Below are positions 26,826-36,782 of a stretch of DNA of 64,000 bases, in pieces. The notes under the pieces are model-generated. The model saw nothing but the letters and a program-made list of their open reading frames with translations. It had not been told where the DNA came from and made no database searches. A program made the translations under genes and the position numbers. The stretch covers positions 1,866,001 through 1,930,000 of the forward strand of contig NZ_CP047029.1 in the NCBI RefSeq assembly GCF_009796805.1, in the 5' to 3' direction. Numbering within the stretch: position 1 is the first letter of the stretch; the number at the start of each line of letters is the position of its first letter. This DNA is from Algibacter sp. L1A34. GTDB taxonomy: Bacteria > Bacteroidota > Bacteroidia > Flavobacteriales > Flavobacteriaceae.

Positions 26826-28091
26826 TTAATACGTGTTTCTTAAGTCTTCGAAAATGGTTTGCATGTTTTGTTTTACTTCAGTAGTTGGTTTGGTGTAATG
26901 GTTATTCATAAAACTAAAAATTAGAGTTTCTCCAGTGTTGGTAATTAGATAGCCACTTAAAGAATAGTTGTTTCCTAACGTTCCCGATTTTGCATAAATA
27001 TATGGTTGGTTTGTGCCAGCGTACCATTTTTTTAATGTTCCAGATGTTCCGCCAGCAGGAAATAAATTAAATAAGCGCGCTTTTGGAATACTGCTGTATA
27101 GTTTGGAAAGAACATCTACAAAAGATTTTGGAGAAAACAGATTGTATCGGCTTAAGCCCGACCCATCAACCCAACGGGGTTTTTCGGTTAATGTTTTTAA
27201 ATGGTTCTCAAGAATAAATTCTCTCGCGTTTTTAGAGCTTAATGTATCCGATAAAGTTGAAGATGCCATAATGAGCATTTGTTCAGCTAAAAAATTATCG
27301 CTTACATGCATCATTCGTTTATACAATGTATCCGAAGGGATACTATAAACGGTTTCCAAATGGGACGGGATTTTAGTTGTAAAATTAACAGTTGGGAGTA
27401 AGTCTTTCCATATTTCTTCCGATGTAAATCGATTTAAAACCAATGGGATTTCAACAGAATCGGTATGTTTTGGGTTGTAATAAAATATGTTTTCATTATA
27501 GCTTCTTCTATGTTTGCTAATTGTATCACTAATATTTTTTTTGAATATGCCTGGTGTACAAATTAAGCTATCTAAATTACTAATTGTAACGACATTGCCG
27601 TAAACGGGAAAGGCGCTTCGTTCGGGATTAAAATAAGTGTCGTAATCTTCCCAAGCCCAGCCAGGACCAAACTTTTCGTCTGCTAAATTGTTTTCTATAA
27701 TGTTAACTATTTTATACTTCTTGGTTAAGTTTAAAGCTGTGCTATCCTTAAAATAAGTATGTAGGAAAGCTGGATTACCTGTGCCAACTATGGTTAAGGT
27801 ATCGTTTTTAACGTTGTATTTTAATGCGGGAATACTATCGGGTAGCATTTGTAATGCCGTGTATAACGTGAAGATTTTAGTGTTACTGGCAGGTGTAAAA
27901 TATTTCTGTGCATTATGTTGATAGATGGTGTCTTTCGTTTTGGGGTTATAAACTAAAAAACCAGTAAATTGATTATTGTAAAAATTAGTTTCTAAATCTC
28001 TGTTTATCTGTTTTGTAATTCTGGTAGATTTACAACTAGAACCTATGATTAGAATAGATATAAAAATTAAATATTTATTGATTGGGCTCAT
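26826..28091 (-). CDS. dacB: D-alanyl-D-alanine carboxypeptidase/endopeptidase (PBP4 family), lipoprotein
   Basis: The 421-residue protein has a lipoprotein signal (LIIGSSCKS). It carries the three serine-peptidase motifs of class C penicillin-binding proteins: SNTK in TPASNTKIFTLYTAL, SDN in HVSDNFLAEQML, and KSG in YAKSGTLGNNYSLSGY in place of KTG. Peptidase family S13 trims or cleaves peptidoglycan cross-links. It is anchored in the membrane and faces the periplasm. The gene stands alone between tRNA-Tyr and a 206-bp divergent promoter gap. Confidence 0.9.
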   Translation of the reverse strand: MSPINKYLIFISILIIGSSCKSTRITKQINRDLETNFYNNQFTGFLVYNPKTKDTIYQHNAQKYFTPASNTKIFTLYTALQMLPDSIPALKYNVKNDTLTIVGTGNPAFLHTYFKDSTALNLTKKYKIVNIIENNLADEKFGPGWAWEDYDTYFNPERSAFPVYGNVVTISNLDSLICTPGIFKKNISDTISKHRRSYNENIFYYNPKHTDSVEIPLVLNRFTSEEIWKDLLPTVNFTTKIPSHLETVYSIPSDTLYKRMMHVSDNFLAEQMLIMASSTLSDTLSSKNAREFILENHLKTLTEKPRWVDGSGLSRYNLFSPKSFVDVLSKLYSSIPKARLFNLFPAGGTSGTLKKWYAGTNQPYIYAKSGTLGNNYSLSGYLITNTGETLIFSFMNNHYTKPTTEVKQNMQTIFEDLRNTY

Positions 28092-28254
28092 GTTCTAAAA
28101 ATTAAAAAGGTCTAGGATAATCAAATATAATTAATAAATTGGTTTATGCTTATTCGTTCTTTCTGCTATTTTAGGTTGGTTTCTAATAGTGTAATGTACT
28201 TAATTGCTTAATGTTTTTTGTTAAATAGAACATAAACCTATTTTATACCTATTA

Positions 28255-28271
28255 TAATTTTGTTACATTTG
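28255..28271 (+). promoter_or_regulatory. Two overlapping-range -7 boxes for the FKBP gene
   Basis: TAATTTTG (28255-28262) and TACATTTG (28264-28271) both fit TAnnTTTG, 27-43 bp before the start. Confidence 0.5.
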
Positions 28272-28297
28272 GCTCGAAATTAATTTAACACAAAAAA

Positions 28298-29023
28298 ATG
28301 AAAACAATTAAAGTTTTAAGCCTAGTTGCTCTTACAGCATTAATGGCATCTTGTAATAATACAGGAGTTACAAAAAAGCCTATAAAAACAGAATTAGACT
28401 CAGTAAGCTACGCTATCGGTATGGATGTTGCTAGAAATGTAAAAACTAGCTTTACAGAATTTGATAACGAATTGTTTATTCAAGGGTTTATGAACGCTAT
28501 TGATTCTACAGATGTTTTAATAGAGCAAGCAGATGCTCAAAAAGTAGTACAAGCTTATTTTCAAAAAAAGCAACAAGCAGACGTAGCTAAACAAAAAGAA
28601 GAAGCTGCTAAAAAAGCAGAAGCTGAGTTTGGTGAAGTTAAATTAGCTGGTGAAAAGTTTTTAGAAGAAAATAAATCTAAAGATGGTGTTCAAGTAACAG
28701 CAAGCGGATTACAATATATTGTTGAAGAAGAAGGAACAGGTGAAAAGCCAACAACAGCTTCTCAAGTAAAAGTACATTACCATGGTACGTTAACCGATGG
28801 AACTATTTTTGATAGTTCTGTAGATCGTGGAACTCCGGCTACTTTTGGTGTAACTCAAGTTATTCCAGGTTGGACAGAAGGTTTACAGTTAATGAATGTA
28901 GGTTCTAAATATAAATTCTTTGTACCACAAGAATTAGGTTATGGTGCAACACCAAGAGGTGGAAAAATTAAACCTTTCGATGTTTTAGTATTCGATGTTG
29001 AATTATTAGAAATTGTTAAGTAA
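28298..29023 (+). CDS. FKBP-type peptidyl-prolyl cis-trans isomerase, lipoprotein
   Basis: The 241-residue protein has a lipoprotein signal (LVALTALMASCNNT), an N-terminal helical dimerisation region with an A/K/E/Q-rich helix (about 85-115), and a C-terminal FKBP domain (about 130-241: VKVHYHGTLTDGTIFDSS, FGVTQVIPGWTEGLQLM, YKFFVPQELGYG). The layout is that of FkpA/Mip-type periplasmic isomerase-chaperones, which help fold outer-membrane and secreted proteins. A strong terminator follows. Confidence 0.92.
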   Translation: MKTIKVLSLVALTALMASCNNTGVTKKPIKTELDSVSYAIGMDVARNVKTSFTEFDNELFIQGFMNAIDSTDVLIEQADAQKVVQAYFQKKQQADVAKQKEEAAKKAEAEFGEVKLAGEKFLEENKSKDGVQVTASGLQYIVEEEGTGEKPTTASQVKVHYHGTLTDGTIFDSSVDRGTPATFGVTQVIPGWTEGLQLMNVGSKYKFFVPQELGYGATPRGGKIKPFDVLVFDVELLEIVK

Positions 29024-29098
29024 TTTAAAATTCAATCGTTTCGTTTGTTGTGTAGAGTTTCTCAAACAATAATTAAGTTGAAACGTTTAAATATATAG

Positions 29099-29129
29099 AA
29101 AAGACTGTCTGAAAATGACAGTCTTTTTT
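29099..29129 (+). terminator. Terminator after the FKBP gene
   Basis: AAAAGACTGTC / GACAGTCTTTT is a perfect 11-bp hairpin with T run. Confidence 0.88.
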
Positions 29130-29159
29130 GTTTTAGTAAATTCAAAAAAATAAAGGTTG

Positions 29160-29167
29160 TAACTTTG
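29160..29167 (+). promoter_or_regulatory. -7 promoter box for era
   Basis: TAACTTTG fits TAnnTTTG and overlaps a TTG at 29165 that would otherwise be a possible start, so translation must begin at the ATG at 29189. Confidence 0.6.
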
Positions 29168-29188
29168 CAGCTTAATAAATTGAAGATT

Positions 29189-30070
29189 ATGAACCATAAA
29201 GCAGGTTTTGTAAATATTATCGGGAATCCAAACGTTGGAAAATCGACACTAATGAATGCCTTTATTGGTGAAAAATTATCTATTATTACTTCTAAGGCAC
29301 AGACTACGCGCCATAGAATTTTAGGTATTGTAAATGGCGAAGATTTTCAGGTGGTATTAAGTGATACGCCAGGAATTATTAAGCCGGCTTATGAGTTGCA
29401 AGAATCTATGATGGGTTTTGTGAAATCGGCCTTTGAAGATGCAGATGTATTAATTTATATGGTGGAAATTGGAGAGCAAGCCTTAAAGGATGAAGCGTTT
29501 TTCAATAAAATAAAATCTTCTAAAATTCCTGTGTTATTACTTTTAAATAAGATTGATATATCAGATCAAGAACAACTAGAAACTCAAGTACAACTTTGGG
29601 CAGAGAAAGTGCCAAGTGCAGAAATTATTCCAATTTCAGCATTGCAAGGGTTTCAGGTAAAAGAAGTGTTTCATAGAATAATAGAATTATTACCAGAATC
29701 ACCAGCCTTTTATCCAAAAGACCAATTAACGGATAAGCCAGAACGTTTCTTTATAAACGAAACTATTCGTGAAAAAATCCTTATTCATTATAAAAAAGAA
29801 ATTCCTTATGCTGTAGAAATCGAAACAGAGGAGTTTTTTGAGGAAGAAAAAATTATTAGAATGCGATCTGTAATTATGGTAGAGCGCGAAACACAAAAAG
29901 GAATTATAATCGGCCATAAAGGTTCTGCTTTAAAACGTGTAGGGGTAGAGGCTCGAAAAGATTTAGAGAAATTCTTTGGGAAACAAATTCACTTAGAACT
30001 ATATGTAAAAGTGAATAAAAATTGGAGAAGTAACCAAAAGCAATTAAAACGTTTTGGTTACAATCAATAA
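29189..30070 (+). CDS. era: GTPase Era
   Basis: The 293-residue GTPase binds the 3' end of 16S rRNA and helps mature the 30S subunit. It has G1 (GNPNVGKSTLMNAF), G3 (DTPGI), G4 (NKID) and the KH domain with the signature GIIIGHKGSALKRVG. Start at ATG 29189 is set by the promoter box just upstream and gives the usual MNHKAGFVNIIGNP. Another EngA-type GTPase, der, lies 0.7 kb downstream. Confidence 0.97.
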   Translation: MNHKAGFVNIIGNPNVGKSTLMNAFIGEKLSIITSKAQTTRHRILGIVNGEDFQVVLSDTPGIIKPAYELQESMMGFVKSAFEDADVLIYMVEIGEQALKDEAFFNKIKSSKIPVLLLLNKIDISDQEQLETQVQLWAEKVPSAEIIPISALQGFQVKEVFHRIIELLPESPAFYPKDQLTDKPERFFINETIREKILIHYKKEIPYAVEIETEEFFEEEKIIRMRSVIMVERETQKGIIIGHKGSALKRVGVEARKDLEKFFGKQIHLELYVKVNKNWRSNQKQLKRFGYNQ

Positions 30071-30179
30071 AAACTAACGTTATCTTTTTAATTAGGTAAC
30101 GTTTAGTTTAAACTTGAACAGCATCTTTGTGCTATTCAAAAAAAGAACATTTTGGATATAGTTTGAGTTAGTTTAGTTT

Positions 30180-30215
30180 AAAAGCTTTGGTTGGTAGCAA
30201 TTAGAGCTTTTTTTT
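30180..30215 (+). terminator. Probable terminator after era
   Basis: AAAAGCT / AGCTTTT with a long loop and eight T's. It is a weaker hairpin than the others here. An earlier AT-rich inverted repeat (about 30071-30110) lacks a T run. Confidence 0.45.
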
Positions 30216-30711
30216 ATGCTTTAAAAACACCTGTCATAAAAACGTATAAAGCGTTCATTTCTTTTTGGTTAGAAAACTTACTTACTCTACCAGCAAAGTA
30301 AAGCGTAAACCATATTCCGGTTAAAAGGACTAGGCCCATAATTTGTGCTTGGTAAGTTGTTTTTAATGCCCAATTGCTATATGCCCAAATGCTAAAAACA
30401 ATAAATAGCATAGCAACTGCGAAGTGGAAAAACATAAACATGGTCCAAACGGCAGGACTAGGGCCAAACAAGCCACGAACTATACTGCTGTTTTCGCCCA
30501 CTTCATTAATCTCTAAATGTAATTGAGGAGACCAAAAATGTTGTTTCTCTTTGGGGAGTTTTATAAAAACGTGATCGTCAATTGTAGATACGATAAAATT
30601 AGACTGTAAGGTTTTGTGATCTTCAAACTTCTTTAAAACTGCCGTATTTGCTTGTGGTAATTCAATTTTAAATCGTGGTCTAAGTACAATTTCATTTAGC
30701 GGTGTGTTCAT
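30214..30711 (-). CDS. Membrane protein of unknown function
   Basis: The 165-residue protein has a soluble N-terminal part of about 95 residues (beta-rich, HVFIKLPKEKQHFWSPQLHL) and two membrane helices (about 88-113 and 122-144). I do not recognise a characterised family. Homologues tend to be labelled after the neighbouring GTPases, but no G motif is present here, so any GTP-binding label would be wrong. It lies between era and der on the opposite strand. Confidence 0.65.
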   Translation of the reverse strand: MNTPLNEIVLRPRFKIELPQANTAVLKKFEDHKTLQSNFIVSTIDDHVFIKLPKEKQHFWSPQLHLEINEVGENSSIVRGLFGPSPAVWTMFMFFHFAVAMLFIVFSIWAYSNWALKTTYQAQIMGLVLLTGIWFTLYFAGRVSKFSNQKEMNALYVFMTGVFKA

Positions 30712-30760
30712 AATAAATTCATTAGGAAAGTAAAATACTCATTTCTATCGAACTAAACAC

Positions 30761-30768
30761 TATCTTTG
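30761..30768 (+). promoter_or_regulatory. -7 promoter box for der
   Basis: TATCTTTG fits TAnnTTTG, 40 bp before the der start. Confidence 0.55.
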
Positions 30769-30808
30769 CAGCCGCTTACAGGATATGTAATGCATAAAAA
30801 CAAAAATT

Positions 30809-32113
30809 ATGAGTAATATAGTAGCAATAGTAGGAAGACCAAATGTTGGCAAATCAACTTTTTTTAATCGTTTAATACAACGTCGCGAGGCTATTGTCGA
30901 TGCTGTTAGTGGTGTTACGAGAGACCGTCATTACGGGAAAAGTGATTGGAATGGGAAAGAATTCTCGTTAATTGATACTGGTGGATACGTTCTAGGTAGT
31001 GATGATGTTTTTGAAGCAGAAATAGATAAACAAGTAGAATTAGCAATAGATGAAGCCGATGCCATTATTTTTATGGTAGATGTTGAAGCTGGCGTTACAG
31101 GAATGGATGAGGATGTTGCTGAGTTACTAAGAAAAGTAAATAAACCTGTTTTTCTTGTTGTAAATAAAGTGGATAACGGTAAACGTGCTGCGGATGCTGT
31201 TGAATTTTATTCTTTAGGTTTAGGTGAATACTTCACTATAGCAAGTATAAATGGTAGTGGAACAGGTGATTTATTAGATGCTTTAGTTCTAGCATTACCA
31301 GAAAAAGAAGAAGTTGAAGAGCAAGTATTACCTCGTTTTGCGGTAGTTGGCCGTCCTAATGCAGGAAAATCATCCTTTATAAACGCCTTAATTGGTGAAG
31401 AGAGATACATTGTTACCGATGTTGCAGGAACAACTCGTGATTCTATTGATACAAAATATAACCGTTTTGGATTTGAATTTAATTTAGTGGATACCGCTGG
31501 AATTAGAAGAAAATCTAAAGTGAAGGAAGATTTAGAATTTTATTCTGTAATGCGATCTGTTCGTGCTATTGAGCATGCCGATGTATGTTTAGTAGTTCTT
31601 GATGCTACTCGTGGTTTTGACGGACAAGTACAAAATATCTTTTGGTTAGCACAAAGAAATAGAAAGGGTATCGTTATTCTTGTAAATAAGTGGGATTTAG
31701 TAGAGAAAGATCACAAATCTATGAAAGAATACGAACGCGTTATTAAGCAGCAAATGGAGCCGTTTACGGATGTACCTGTAGTTTTTATTTCGGTCTTAAC
31801 TAAACAGCGTATTTTTAAAGCGATTGAAACAGCCGTTGAGGTTTATCATAACAGATCTAAAAAGATTAAAACAAGTAAGCTTAATGAGGTGTTTTTACCA
31901 CTTATAGAAAATTACCCGCCACCCGCTTACAAAGCAAAATACGTTAAAATCAAATATATCATGCAGTTGCCAACACCGCAACCACAATTTGCATTTTTCT
32001 GTAACTTACCACAATACGTAAAAGAACCTTACAAACGTTTTCTAGAAAATAAACTTCGTGAAAAGTTCGATTTTAAAGGAGTTCCTATTAGCGTTTATAT
32101 GCGTAAAAAGTAG
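30809..32113 (+). CDS. der: GTPase Der (EngA)
   Basis: The 434-residue protein has two GTPase domains in tandem, the hallmark of Der: first G1 [14 protein letters not shown], second G1 [14 protein letters not shown], with DTGG and DTAG G3 motifs and NKVD and NKWD G4 motifs. A C-terminal KH-like domain follows ([15 protein letters not shown]). It acts in 50S subunit assembly. Length and motif set are normal. Confidence 0.98.
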   Translation: MSNIVAIVGRPNVGKSTFFNRLIQRREAIVDAVSGVTRDRHYGKSDWNGKEFSLIDTGGYVLGSDDVFEAEIDKQVELAIDEADAIIFMVDVEAGVTGMDEDVAELLRKVNKPVFLVVNKVDNGKRAADAVEFYSLGLGEYFTIASINGSGTGDLLDALVLALPEKEEVEEQVLPRFAVVGRPNAGKSSFINALIGEERYIVTDVAGTTRDSIDTKYNRFGFEFNLVDTAGIRRKSKVKEDLEFYSVMRSVRAIEHADVCLVVLDATRGFDGQVQNIFWLAQRNRKGIVILVNKWDLVEKDHKSMKEYERVIKQQMEPFTDVPVVFISVLTKQRIFKAIETAVEVYHNRSKKIKTSKLNEVFLPLIENYPPPAYKAKYVKIKYIMQLPTPQPQFAFFCNLPQYVKEPYKRFLENKLREKFDFKGVPISVYMRKK

Positions 32114-32189
32114 ATTATAAGTTGTTTTTTTAATGGTGTTTTTAGATTAAGTTATGTATTTTTATATATTAATAATTTAATCTAATACT

Positions 32190-34310
32190 ATGAAAAATTG
32201 CCTTATCAAGAACAGTGCTATTTGTTTAGTTCTAGTTAATGCTGTCTTGTTTTCATGTACTTCAAACACCAAAGAAAAAATGGATGAAATCGATAATCCT
32301 TTAGTTCAAAAAAGTACATTACAATATCAAGCACCTCCATTCGATAAAATAAAAGATGAAGATTTTATTCCTGCTTTTAAAGAAGGTTTAAAACAGCACG
32401 ATGTTGAAATTGATGTTATTACCAATAACACAGCCACTCCTACATTTGAAAACACAGTCTTAGCTCTTGAGTTAAGTGGTGAAACATTAGGTAGGGCACA
32501 AAGTGTATTTTATAATCTTACAAGCGCTAATACTAATCCTGAATTACAAAAGATAAAAAAAGAGTATGCTCCTATATTTTCAGCGCATTCTGATAAAATC
32601 TATCTTAATTCAAAAATTTATAATCGTATAAAGGCATTAGATCTTTCTACTCTACATGGTGAAAACCTTAAATTGGTTGATTATTACTTGAAGAAGTTTG
32701 AAATGGCCGGTGCTAGTCTATCTAGCGCAGACAAGGAGAAGATGATGGAAATTAATAAAAAGCTGTCCATTTTAAGTACCGAGTTTAGTAGTCGGTTATT
32801 GAAAGCTCGTAAAGATGGCGCTTTATTAGTCGATACAGAGATCGAATTAGATGGTTTAAGTAAAGATGATATTGATAGAGCAAAAGCTAAAGCAGAAGAA
32901 GCTGGAGCTGAAGGAAAGTATCTTTTAGGTTTGTCAAATACTACACAACAGCCTTTATTAGCGGTTTTAAAAAATAGAGAAACACGTAAGAAATTATATG
33001 AAGCTTCTTGGAGTAGAGCTGAAAAGGATAATGATGCCGATACCCGAAAAATTATAGAAGATATAGCTTTATTACGCATGCAAAAGGCTCAATTAATGGG
33101 TAAGAAGAATTATGCGGAATGGAATTTGCAAAACCAAATGGCTAAAACACCAGAGCGTGCTTTAAATTTATTGGCTGAACTAGGGAAAGCATCCGTTGCA
33201 AAAGCAAATAAAGAAGCGGCTAACATTCAAAGTATTATTGATGCTCAAAATGGTGGTTTTAAATTAGAACCTTGGGATTGGAGTTTTTATGCAGAGCAAG
33301 TTAAAAAGGCAAAATACGATTTAGATCAAAAAGAACTAGAACCTTATTTTGAATTAAATTCAGTTTTAGAGAATGGTGTGTTTTATGCTGCAGAGCGCAT
33401 GTATGGCATAACCTTTAAGAAACGTAACGATTTACCTGTATATAATCCAGATGTCGTTACTTATGAGGTTTTTGATAAAGATGGATCAAGCATGGCGCTT
33501 TATTATTTAGATTTTTACACACGTGATACTAAAAGCGGAGGTGCTTGGATGAATAATTTTGTGAGTCAGTCTCATTATTTAAAACAAAAGCCAGTTATCG
33601 TAAATGTATTTAATTATATAAAACCTACAGAAGGAAATCCATCTTTAATTAGTTTTGATAACGTAACAACTATGTTTCATGAGTTTGGACATACGTTGCA
33701 CGGTTTATTTGCAAATCAACAATATGTGTCTTTATCGGGAACAAGCGTACCTAGAGATTATGTTGAATTTCCTTCTCAAATAAATGAGCATGCGGCTTTA
33801 GAACCTGCGGTTTTAAAAAATTATGCAATACATTACAAAACAAAAGAAGCTATTCCTCAGGCTTTAATTGATAAAATCATGAAGGCTGAAACCTTTAATA
33901 AAGGTTATGATGTAACTGAGTTGTTAGCAGCATCTGTAATCGATATGATGTGGCATACTGTAGAGAATGAAGCTGATTTTAAATCGGTTTTAGAATTCGA
34001 AAAAGAAGCGCTTGCTAAAAATGGATTATTGGTAAAAGAAGTACCGCCAAGATATCATACACCATATTTTGCTCATATTTGGGGAGGTGGTTATGCTGCT
34101 GGTTATTATGCTTATACTTGGAGTAAAACATTAGATTATAATACTTACGATTGGATTAAAGCCCACGGAGGTATGAATCGTGAAAATGGAGAGCGTTTTA
34201 GAAAATATATATTATCTGTTGGTAATAGTGTTGATTTAAACAAAGCCTTTACCGATTTTGTTGGTCACGATATGGAAGTAGATGCTTATATCAATAATGT
34301 AGGATTCTAA
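32190..34310 (+). CDS. M3 family metallopeptidase (peptidyl-dipeptidase Dcp-like), lipoprotein
   Basis: The 706-residue protein has a lipoprotein signal (LVNAVLFSCTSNT). The zinc site MFHEFGHTLHGLF is in the C-terminal half, with the conserved DYVEFPSQINEHAALEP and PRYHTPYFAHIWGGGYAAGYY regions of the thimet oligopeptidase/Dcp family. It would remove dipeptides from, or cleave, short peptides in the periplasm. Standard Dcp is cytoplasmic, so the lipid anchor is a difference, though common in Bacteroidetes. Confidence 0.93.
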   Translation: MKNCLIKNSAICLVLVNAVLFSCTSNTKEKMDEIDNPLVQKSTLQYQAPPFDKIKDEDFIPAFKEGLKQHDVEIDVITNNTATPTFENTVLALELSGETLGRAQSVFYNLTSANTNPELQKIKKEYAPIFSAHSDKIYLNSKIYNRIKALDLSTLHGENLKLVDYYLKKFEMAGASLSSADKEKMMEINKKLSILSTEFSSRLLKARKDGALLVDTEIELDGLSKDDIDRAKAKAEEAGAEGKYLLGLSNTTQQPLLAVLKNRETRKKLYEASWSRAEKDNDADTRKIIEDIALLRMQKAQLMGKKNYAEWNLQNQMAKTPERALNLLAELGKASVAKANKEAANIQSIIDAQNGGFKLEPWDWSFYAEQVKKAKYDLDQKELEPYFELNSVLENGVFYAAERMYGITFKKRNDLPVYNPDVVTYEVFDKDGSSMALYYLDFYTRDTKSGGAWMNNFVSQSHYLKQKPVIVNVFNYIKPTEGNPSLISFDNVTTMFHEFGHTLHGLFANQQYVSLSGTSVPRDYVEFPSQINEHAALEPAVLKNYAIHYKTKEAIPQALIDKIMKAETFNKGYDVTELLAASVIDMMWHTVENEADFKSVLEFEKEALAKNGLLVKEVPPRYHTPYFAHIWGGGYAAGYYAYTWSKTLDYNTYDWIKAHGGMNRENGERFRKYILSVGNSVDLNKAFTDFVGHDMEVDAYINNVGF

Positions 34311-34340
34311 TAAGAAATTCTAATATTTTAATAAATTATG

Positions 34341-34373
34341 AAAAGGAGGAATTATTAATTCTTCCTTTTTTTT
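34341..34373. terminator. Terminator between the M3 peptidase and TPM genes
   Basis: GGAGGAATT / AATTCTTCC (one G-U pair) flanked by A and T runs, usable on both strands. Confidence 0.75.
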
Positions 34374-34384
34374 ATGAGCTAAAT

Positions 34385-35197
34385 TTACCAGCCACCAGAA
34401 GCGCCACCACCACCGAAGCCGCCGCCGCCAAAACCTCCACCGAAGCCACCTCCGCCTGAGCTTCCGCCTCCGAAACCACCGCCAAAACCTCCAGATGATC
34501 CTCTTCGGTAATTACCACGGCCCATATTACTCAAAATAATAGCTTCGAGTATATCTGAACCTGTAGATCGATTTCCGCTGTTATTCCCGCCTCCACCGCG
34601 TTTATTCTTGGAGATTGAAATGAGAATGATAATAAAAATAAAAACTAGAATGATAATAAACCCAATAGGAATACCTTCTTGATTAGAGGCTTGTCTTGTA
34701 CCTTTATATTCGCCAGTTAGTACTTCAAAAATAGCATCAGCACCTTTGTTTAGTCCACCGTAATAATCATTTTTTTTAAAGTATGGAATAATGTCTCGAT
34801 TAATAATTCTGTTAGACATAGCATCGGTTAGCAAGTGTTCAACGCCATAACCTGTATTAATGGCGATGCGTCTATCATCACGTGCTAATAAAATAAGTAC
34901 ACCGTTATCTTCTTTCTCTTGTCCAATTCCCCAAGCTTGTCCCCATTTAGCTCCTAAATAGTTTATGTTTTCACCTTCGGTAGAAGCAATGATAGCCACT
35001 ACAATTTGTGTAGAAGTGGTATCGGAATATTTTACAAGTTTATCTTCTAAATTCTTTTTTTGTGATGCACTTAAAAGATTGTAGTAATCGTAAACACTAG
35101 TTTGGAAATCTGGAGTTTTAGGGATTTCATATTGTGCAAATGAAAAGTTAGTGCATAAAAGCGTAGTAAGTAAAACAATAAAAAAAATATTTTTCAT
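34385..35197 (-). CDS. TPM domain protein with Gly-rich tail
   Basis: The 270-residue protein has a signal peptide (MKNIFFIVLLTTLLCTNFSFAQ), a TPM domain (about 25-160: VYDYYNLLSASQKKNLEDKL, VLILLARDDRRIAINTGYG), one membrane helix (about 177-195) and a tail of glycine, phenylalanine and serine. TPM-domain proteins are known as acid phosphatases or photosystem II repair factors in plants. The bacterial role is unclear. ATG at 35197 is chosen over one 39 bp upstream because it gives the signal peptide. It is one of three linked genes with a second TPM protein and LemA. Confidence 0.88.
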   Translation of the reverse strand: MKNIFFIVLLTTLLCTNFSFAQYEIPKTPDFQTSVYDYYNLLSASQKKNLEDKLVKYSDTTSTQIVVAIIASTEGENINYLGAKWGQAWGIGQEKEDNGVLILLARDDRRIAINTGYGVEHLLTDAMSNRIINRDIIPYFKKNDYYGGLNKGADAIFEVLTGEYKGTRQASNQEGIPIGFIIILVFIFIIILISISKNKRGGGGNNSGNRSTGSDILEAIILSNMGRGNYRRGSSGGFGGGFGGGSSGGGGFGGGFGGGGFGGGGASGGW

Positions 35198-35244
35198 CTT
35201 AAACTGCGACCGAATACTGAATACTGAGTGCTGCATGTTTTTTA

Positions 35245-35685
35245 CTATCCTTTTGAAATTTCGTTAGATAATTCGTTGGTATCATCATGTTCCCAAGAGA
35301 AAAAAGATTCGAGTTGTTCGCCGGCTTTTTGAATGCCCTCAATAATACCTTCTTTGAATTTACCCAATTTAAAATGCGATTGCATCACGTCTTTAGTGCT
35401 ATCCCAAAAGTTTTTTGGAACTACTTTATTTATACCTTCATCACCATAAATAACAAAAGCTTTATCGTTTATAGCGACGTAAATAAGCACGCCGTTTTGC
35501 AGTTTGGTATTGTCCATTTTTAAATAATGAAACACTTCTAAAGCACGATTTGTAGCATCGCCATTAGAAGTGTTTTCAATATGAATTCTTATTTCACCAG
35601 ATGTATTTAATTCGGCTAAACGAATAGCTTCAACAATGTCTTGCTCTTCTTTGCTTGTTAAAAATGTTTCAACTTTATTAGACAT
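35245..35685 (-). CDS. TPM domain protein, short form
   Basis: The 146-residue protein is one TPM domain without signal peptide (EEQDIVEAIRLAELNTSGEIRIHIE, LQNGVLIYVAINDKAFVIYGD) and probably works inside the cell or at the membrane with its larger neighbour. The three-gene order LemA, short TPM, long TPM is a recurring set in Bacteroidetes. The function of the set is not known. Confidence 0.85.
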   Translation of the reverse strand: MSNKVETFLTSKEEQDIVEAIRLAELNTSGEIRIHIENTSNGDATNRALEVFHYLKMDNTKLQNGVLIYVAINDKAFVIYGDEGINKVVPKNFWDSTKDVMQSHFKLGKFKEGIIEGIQKAGEQLESFFSWEHDDTNELSNEISKG

Positions 35686-35734
35686 GTTTGTATTATTTAC
35701 TTTTGTGAAATATTAAATATAATAGATGTATTTT

Positions 35735-36328
35735 TTAGAATTCAAAGTCTACATCTGGAGCTTTTTCACTTCCGGCTTCGGCTTTAAAATAACTTAATGG
35801 TTCAAAATTAAATAAACCTGCTAATATTGAATTTGGAAAAGTTTTAATGTGCATATTGTATGGCTCTACGGTTCCGTTAAAGCGATCTCTAGCAACGTTA
35901 ATTCTGTTTTCTGTACCTTCTAACTGACTTTGTAATTCTAAAAAGTTTTGGTTTGCTTTTAAATCAGGGTAACGCTCTACGGTTACTAATAAACTTTTTA
36001 AAGCTCCAGATAATCCACCTTGTGCTTGGTTGAATTTCGCCAATTGTTCTGGTGTAATATTGGTTGGATCTATAGTGATAGAAGTTGCTTTAGCTCTTGC
36101 TTCTATAACGGCTTCTAATGTCCCTTTTTCAAAATCGGCTGCTCCTTGTACTGTTTTTACTAAGTTGCCAATTAAATCGTTTCTACGTTGGTAACTACTT
36201 TCTACGTTTGCCCAAGTTTTAGTTGCTGTTTCTTTTAAAGTTACAGCGGTATTATTAAATCCTTTACCCCAAGAGTATGCGCCAATAGCAAGAATTGCAA
36301 TTATAATTAATGGTAAAAATTTTTTCAT
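35735..36328 (-). CDS. lemA: LemA family protein
   Basis: The 197-residue protein has an N-terminal membrane anchor (LPLIIIAILAIGAYSWG) and the long helical LemA domain (WANVESSYQRRNDLIGNLVK, LKANQNFLELQSQLEGTENR, FPNSILAGLF). LemA proteins are extracytoplasmic helical bundles of unknown activity. It is first in an operon with the two TPM genes. Confidence 0.93.
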   Translation of the reverse strand: MKKFLPLIIIAILAIGAYSWGKGFNNTAVTLKETATKTWANVESSYQRRNDLIGNLVKTVQGAADFEKGTLEAVIEARAKATSITIDPTNITPEQLAKFNQAQGGLSGALKSLLVTVERYPDLKANQNFLELQSQLEGTENRINVARDRFNGTVEPYNMHIKTFPNSILAGLFNFEPLSYFKAEAGSEKAPDVDFEF

Positions 36329-36447
36329 GATAAATTAATTTGAATATTGATTTTAGTTCCTAATATATTAGACTCATTATTTATTAAAAAGTTACTTTTT
36401 TACGAGAGAAAAGGAAGTTTTAATCTTTTAGAGTCTGTAATAAATGT

Positions 36448-36777
36448 TTACAAATGCTCTTTTATTTTAATCAGTTGTGTTTTTATGTTTTCTAAAGTAT
36501 CAATAATTTGAAAGTTACTTAAAGCTTCTTTTTTTTCTTCCTTTAAATGTGTTTTGGCGCCTTCGAGTGTAAATCCACGCTCCTTTACTAAATGGTAAAT
36601 AAATTTTAGGTTTTTAACATCTTCAGGAGTAAATTTTCGGTTGCCCTTCGCATTTTTTTTAGGTTTAAGGACATCAAATTCTTTTTCCCAAAAACGTATT
36701 AACGATGTGTTTACACCAAAAGCTTTGGCTACTTCTCCAATGGCGTAATATCGTTTTTCTGGTAAATCTATATGCAT
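36448..36777 (-). CDS. MerR family transcriptional regulator
   Basis: The 109-residue protein is a MerR DNA-binding domain (YYAIGEVAKAFGVNTSLIRF, then WEKEFDVLKPKKNAKGNRKF) plus a short dimerisation helix, with no effector domain and no cysteine pattern for metal sensing. It follows the M23 peptidase gene by 5 bp and may be co-expressed with it. Its target is unknown. Confidence 0.88.
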   Translation of the reverse strand: MHIDLPEKRYYAIGEVAKAFGVNTSLIRFWEKEFDVLKPKKNAKGNRKFTPEDVKNLKFIYHLVKERGFTLEGAKTHLKEEKKEALSNFQIIDTLENIKTQLIKIKEHL

Positions 36778-36782
36778 TACTA

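Noticed and set aside
30071..30110. Inverted repeat just after era as a terminator
   Set aside because: The stem (AAACTAACGTTA / TAACGTTTAGTTT) is AT-rich and has no T run after it. The hairpin at 30180 is a better candidate.
34385..34500. Gly-rich repeats at the end of the TPM protein as a possible DNA repeat element
   Set aside because: The repeats are codons for Gly and Phe in frame, a normal low-complexity tail for this family.
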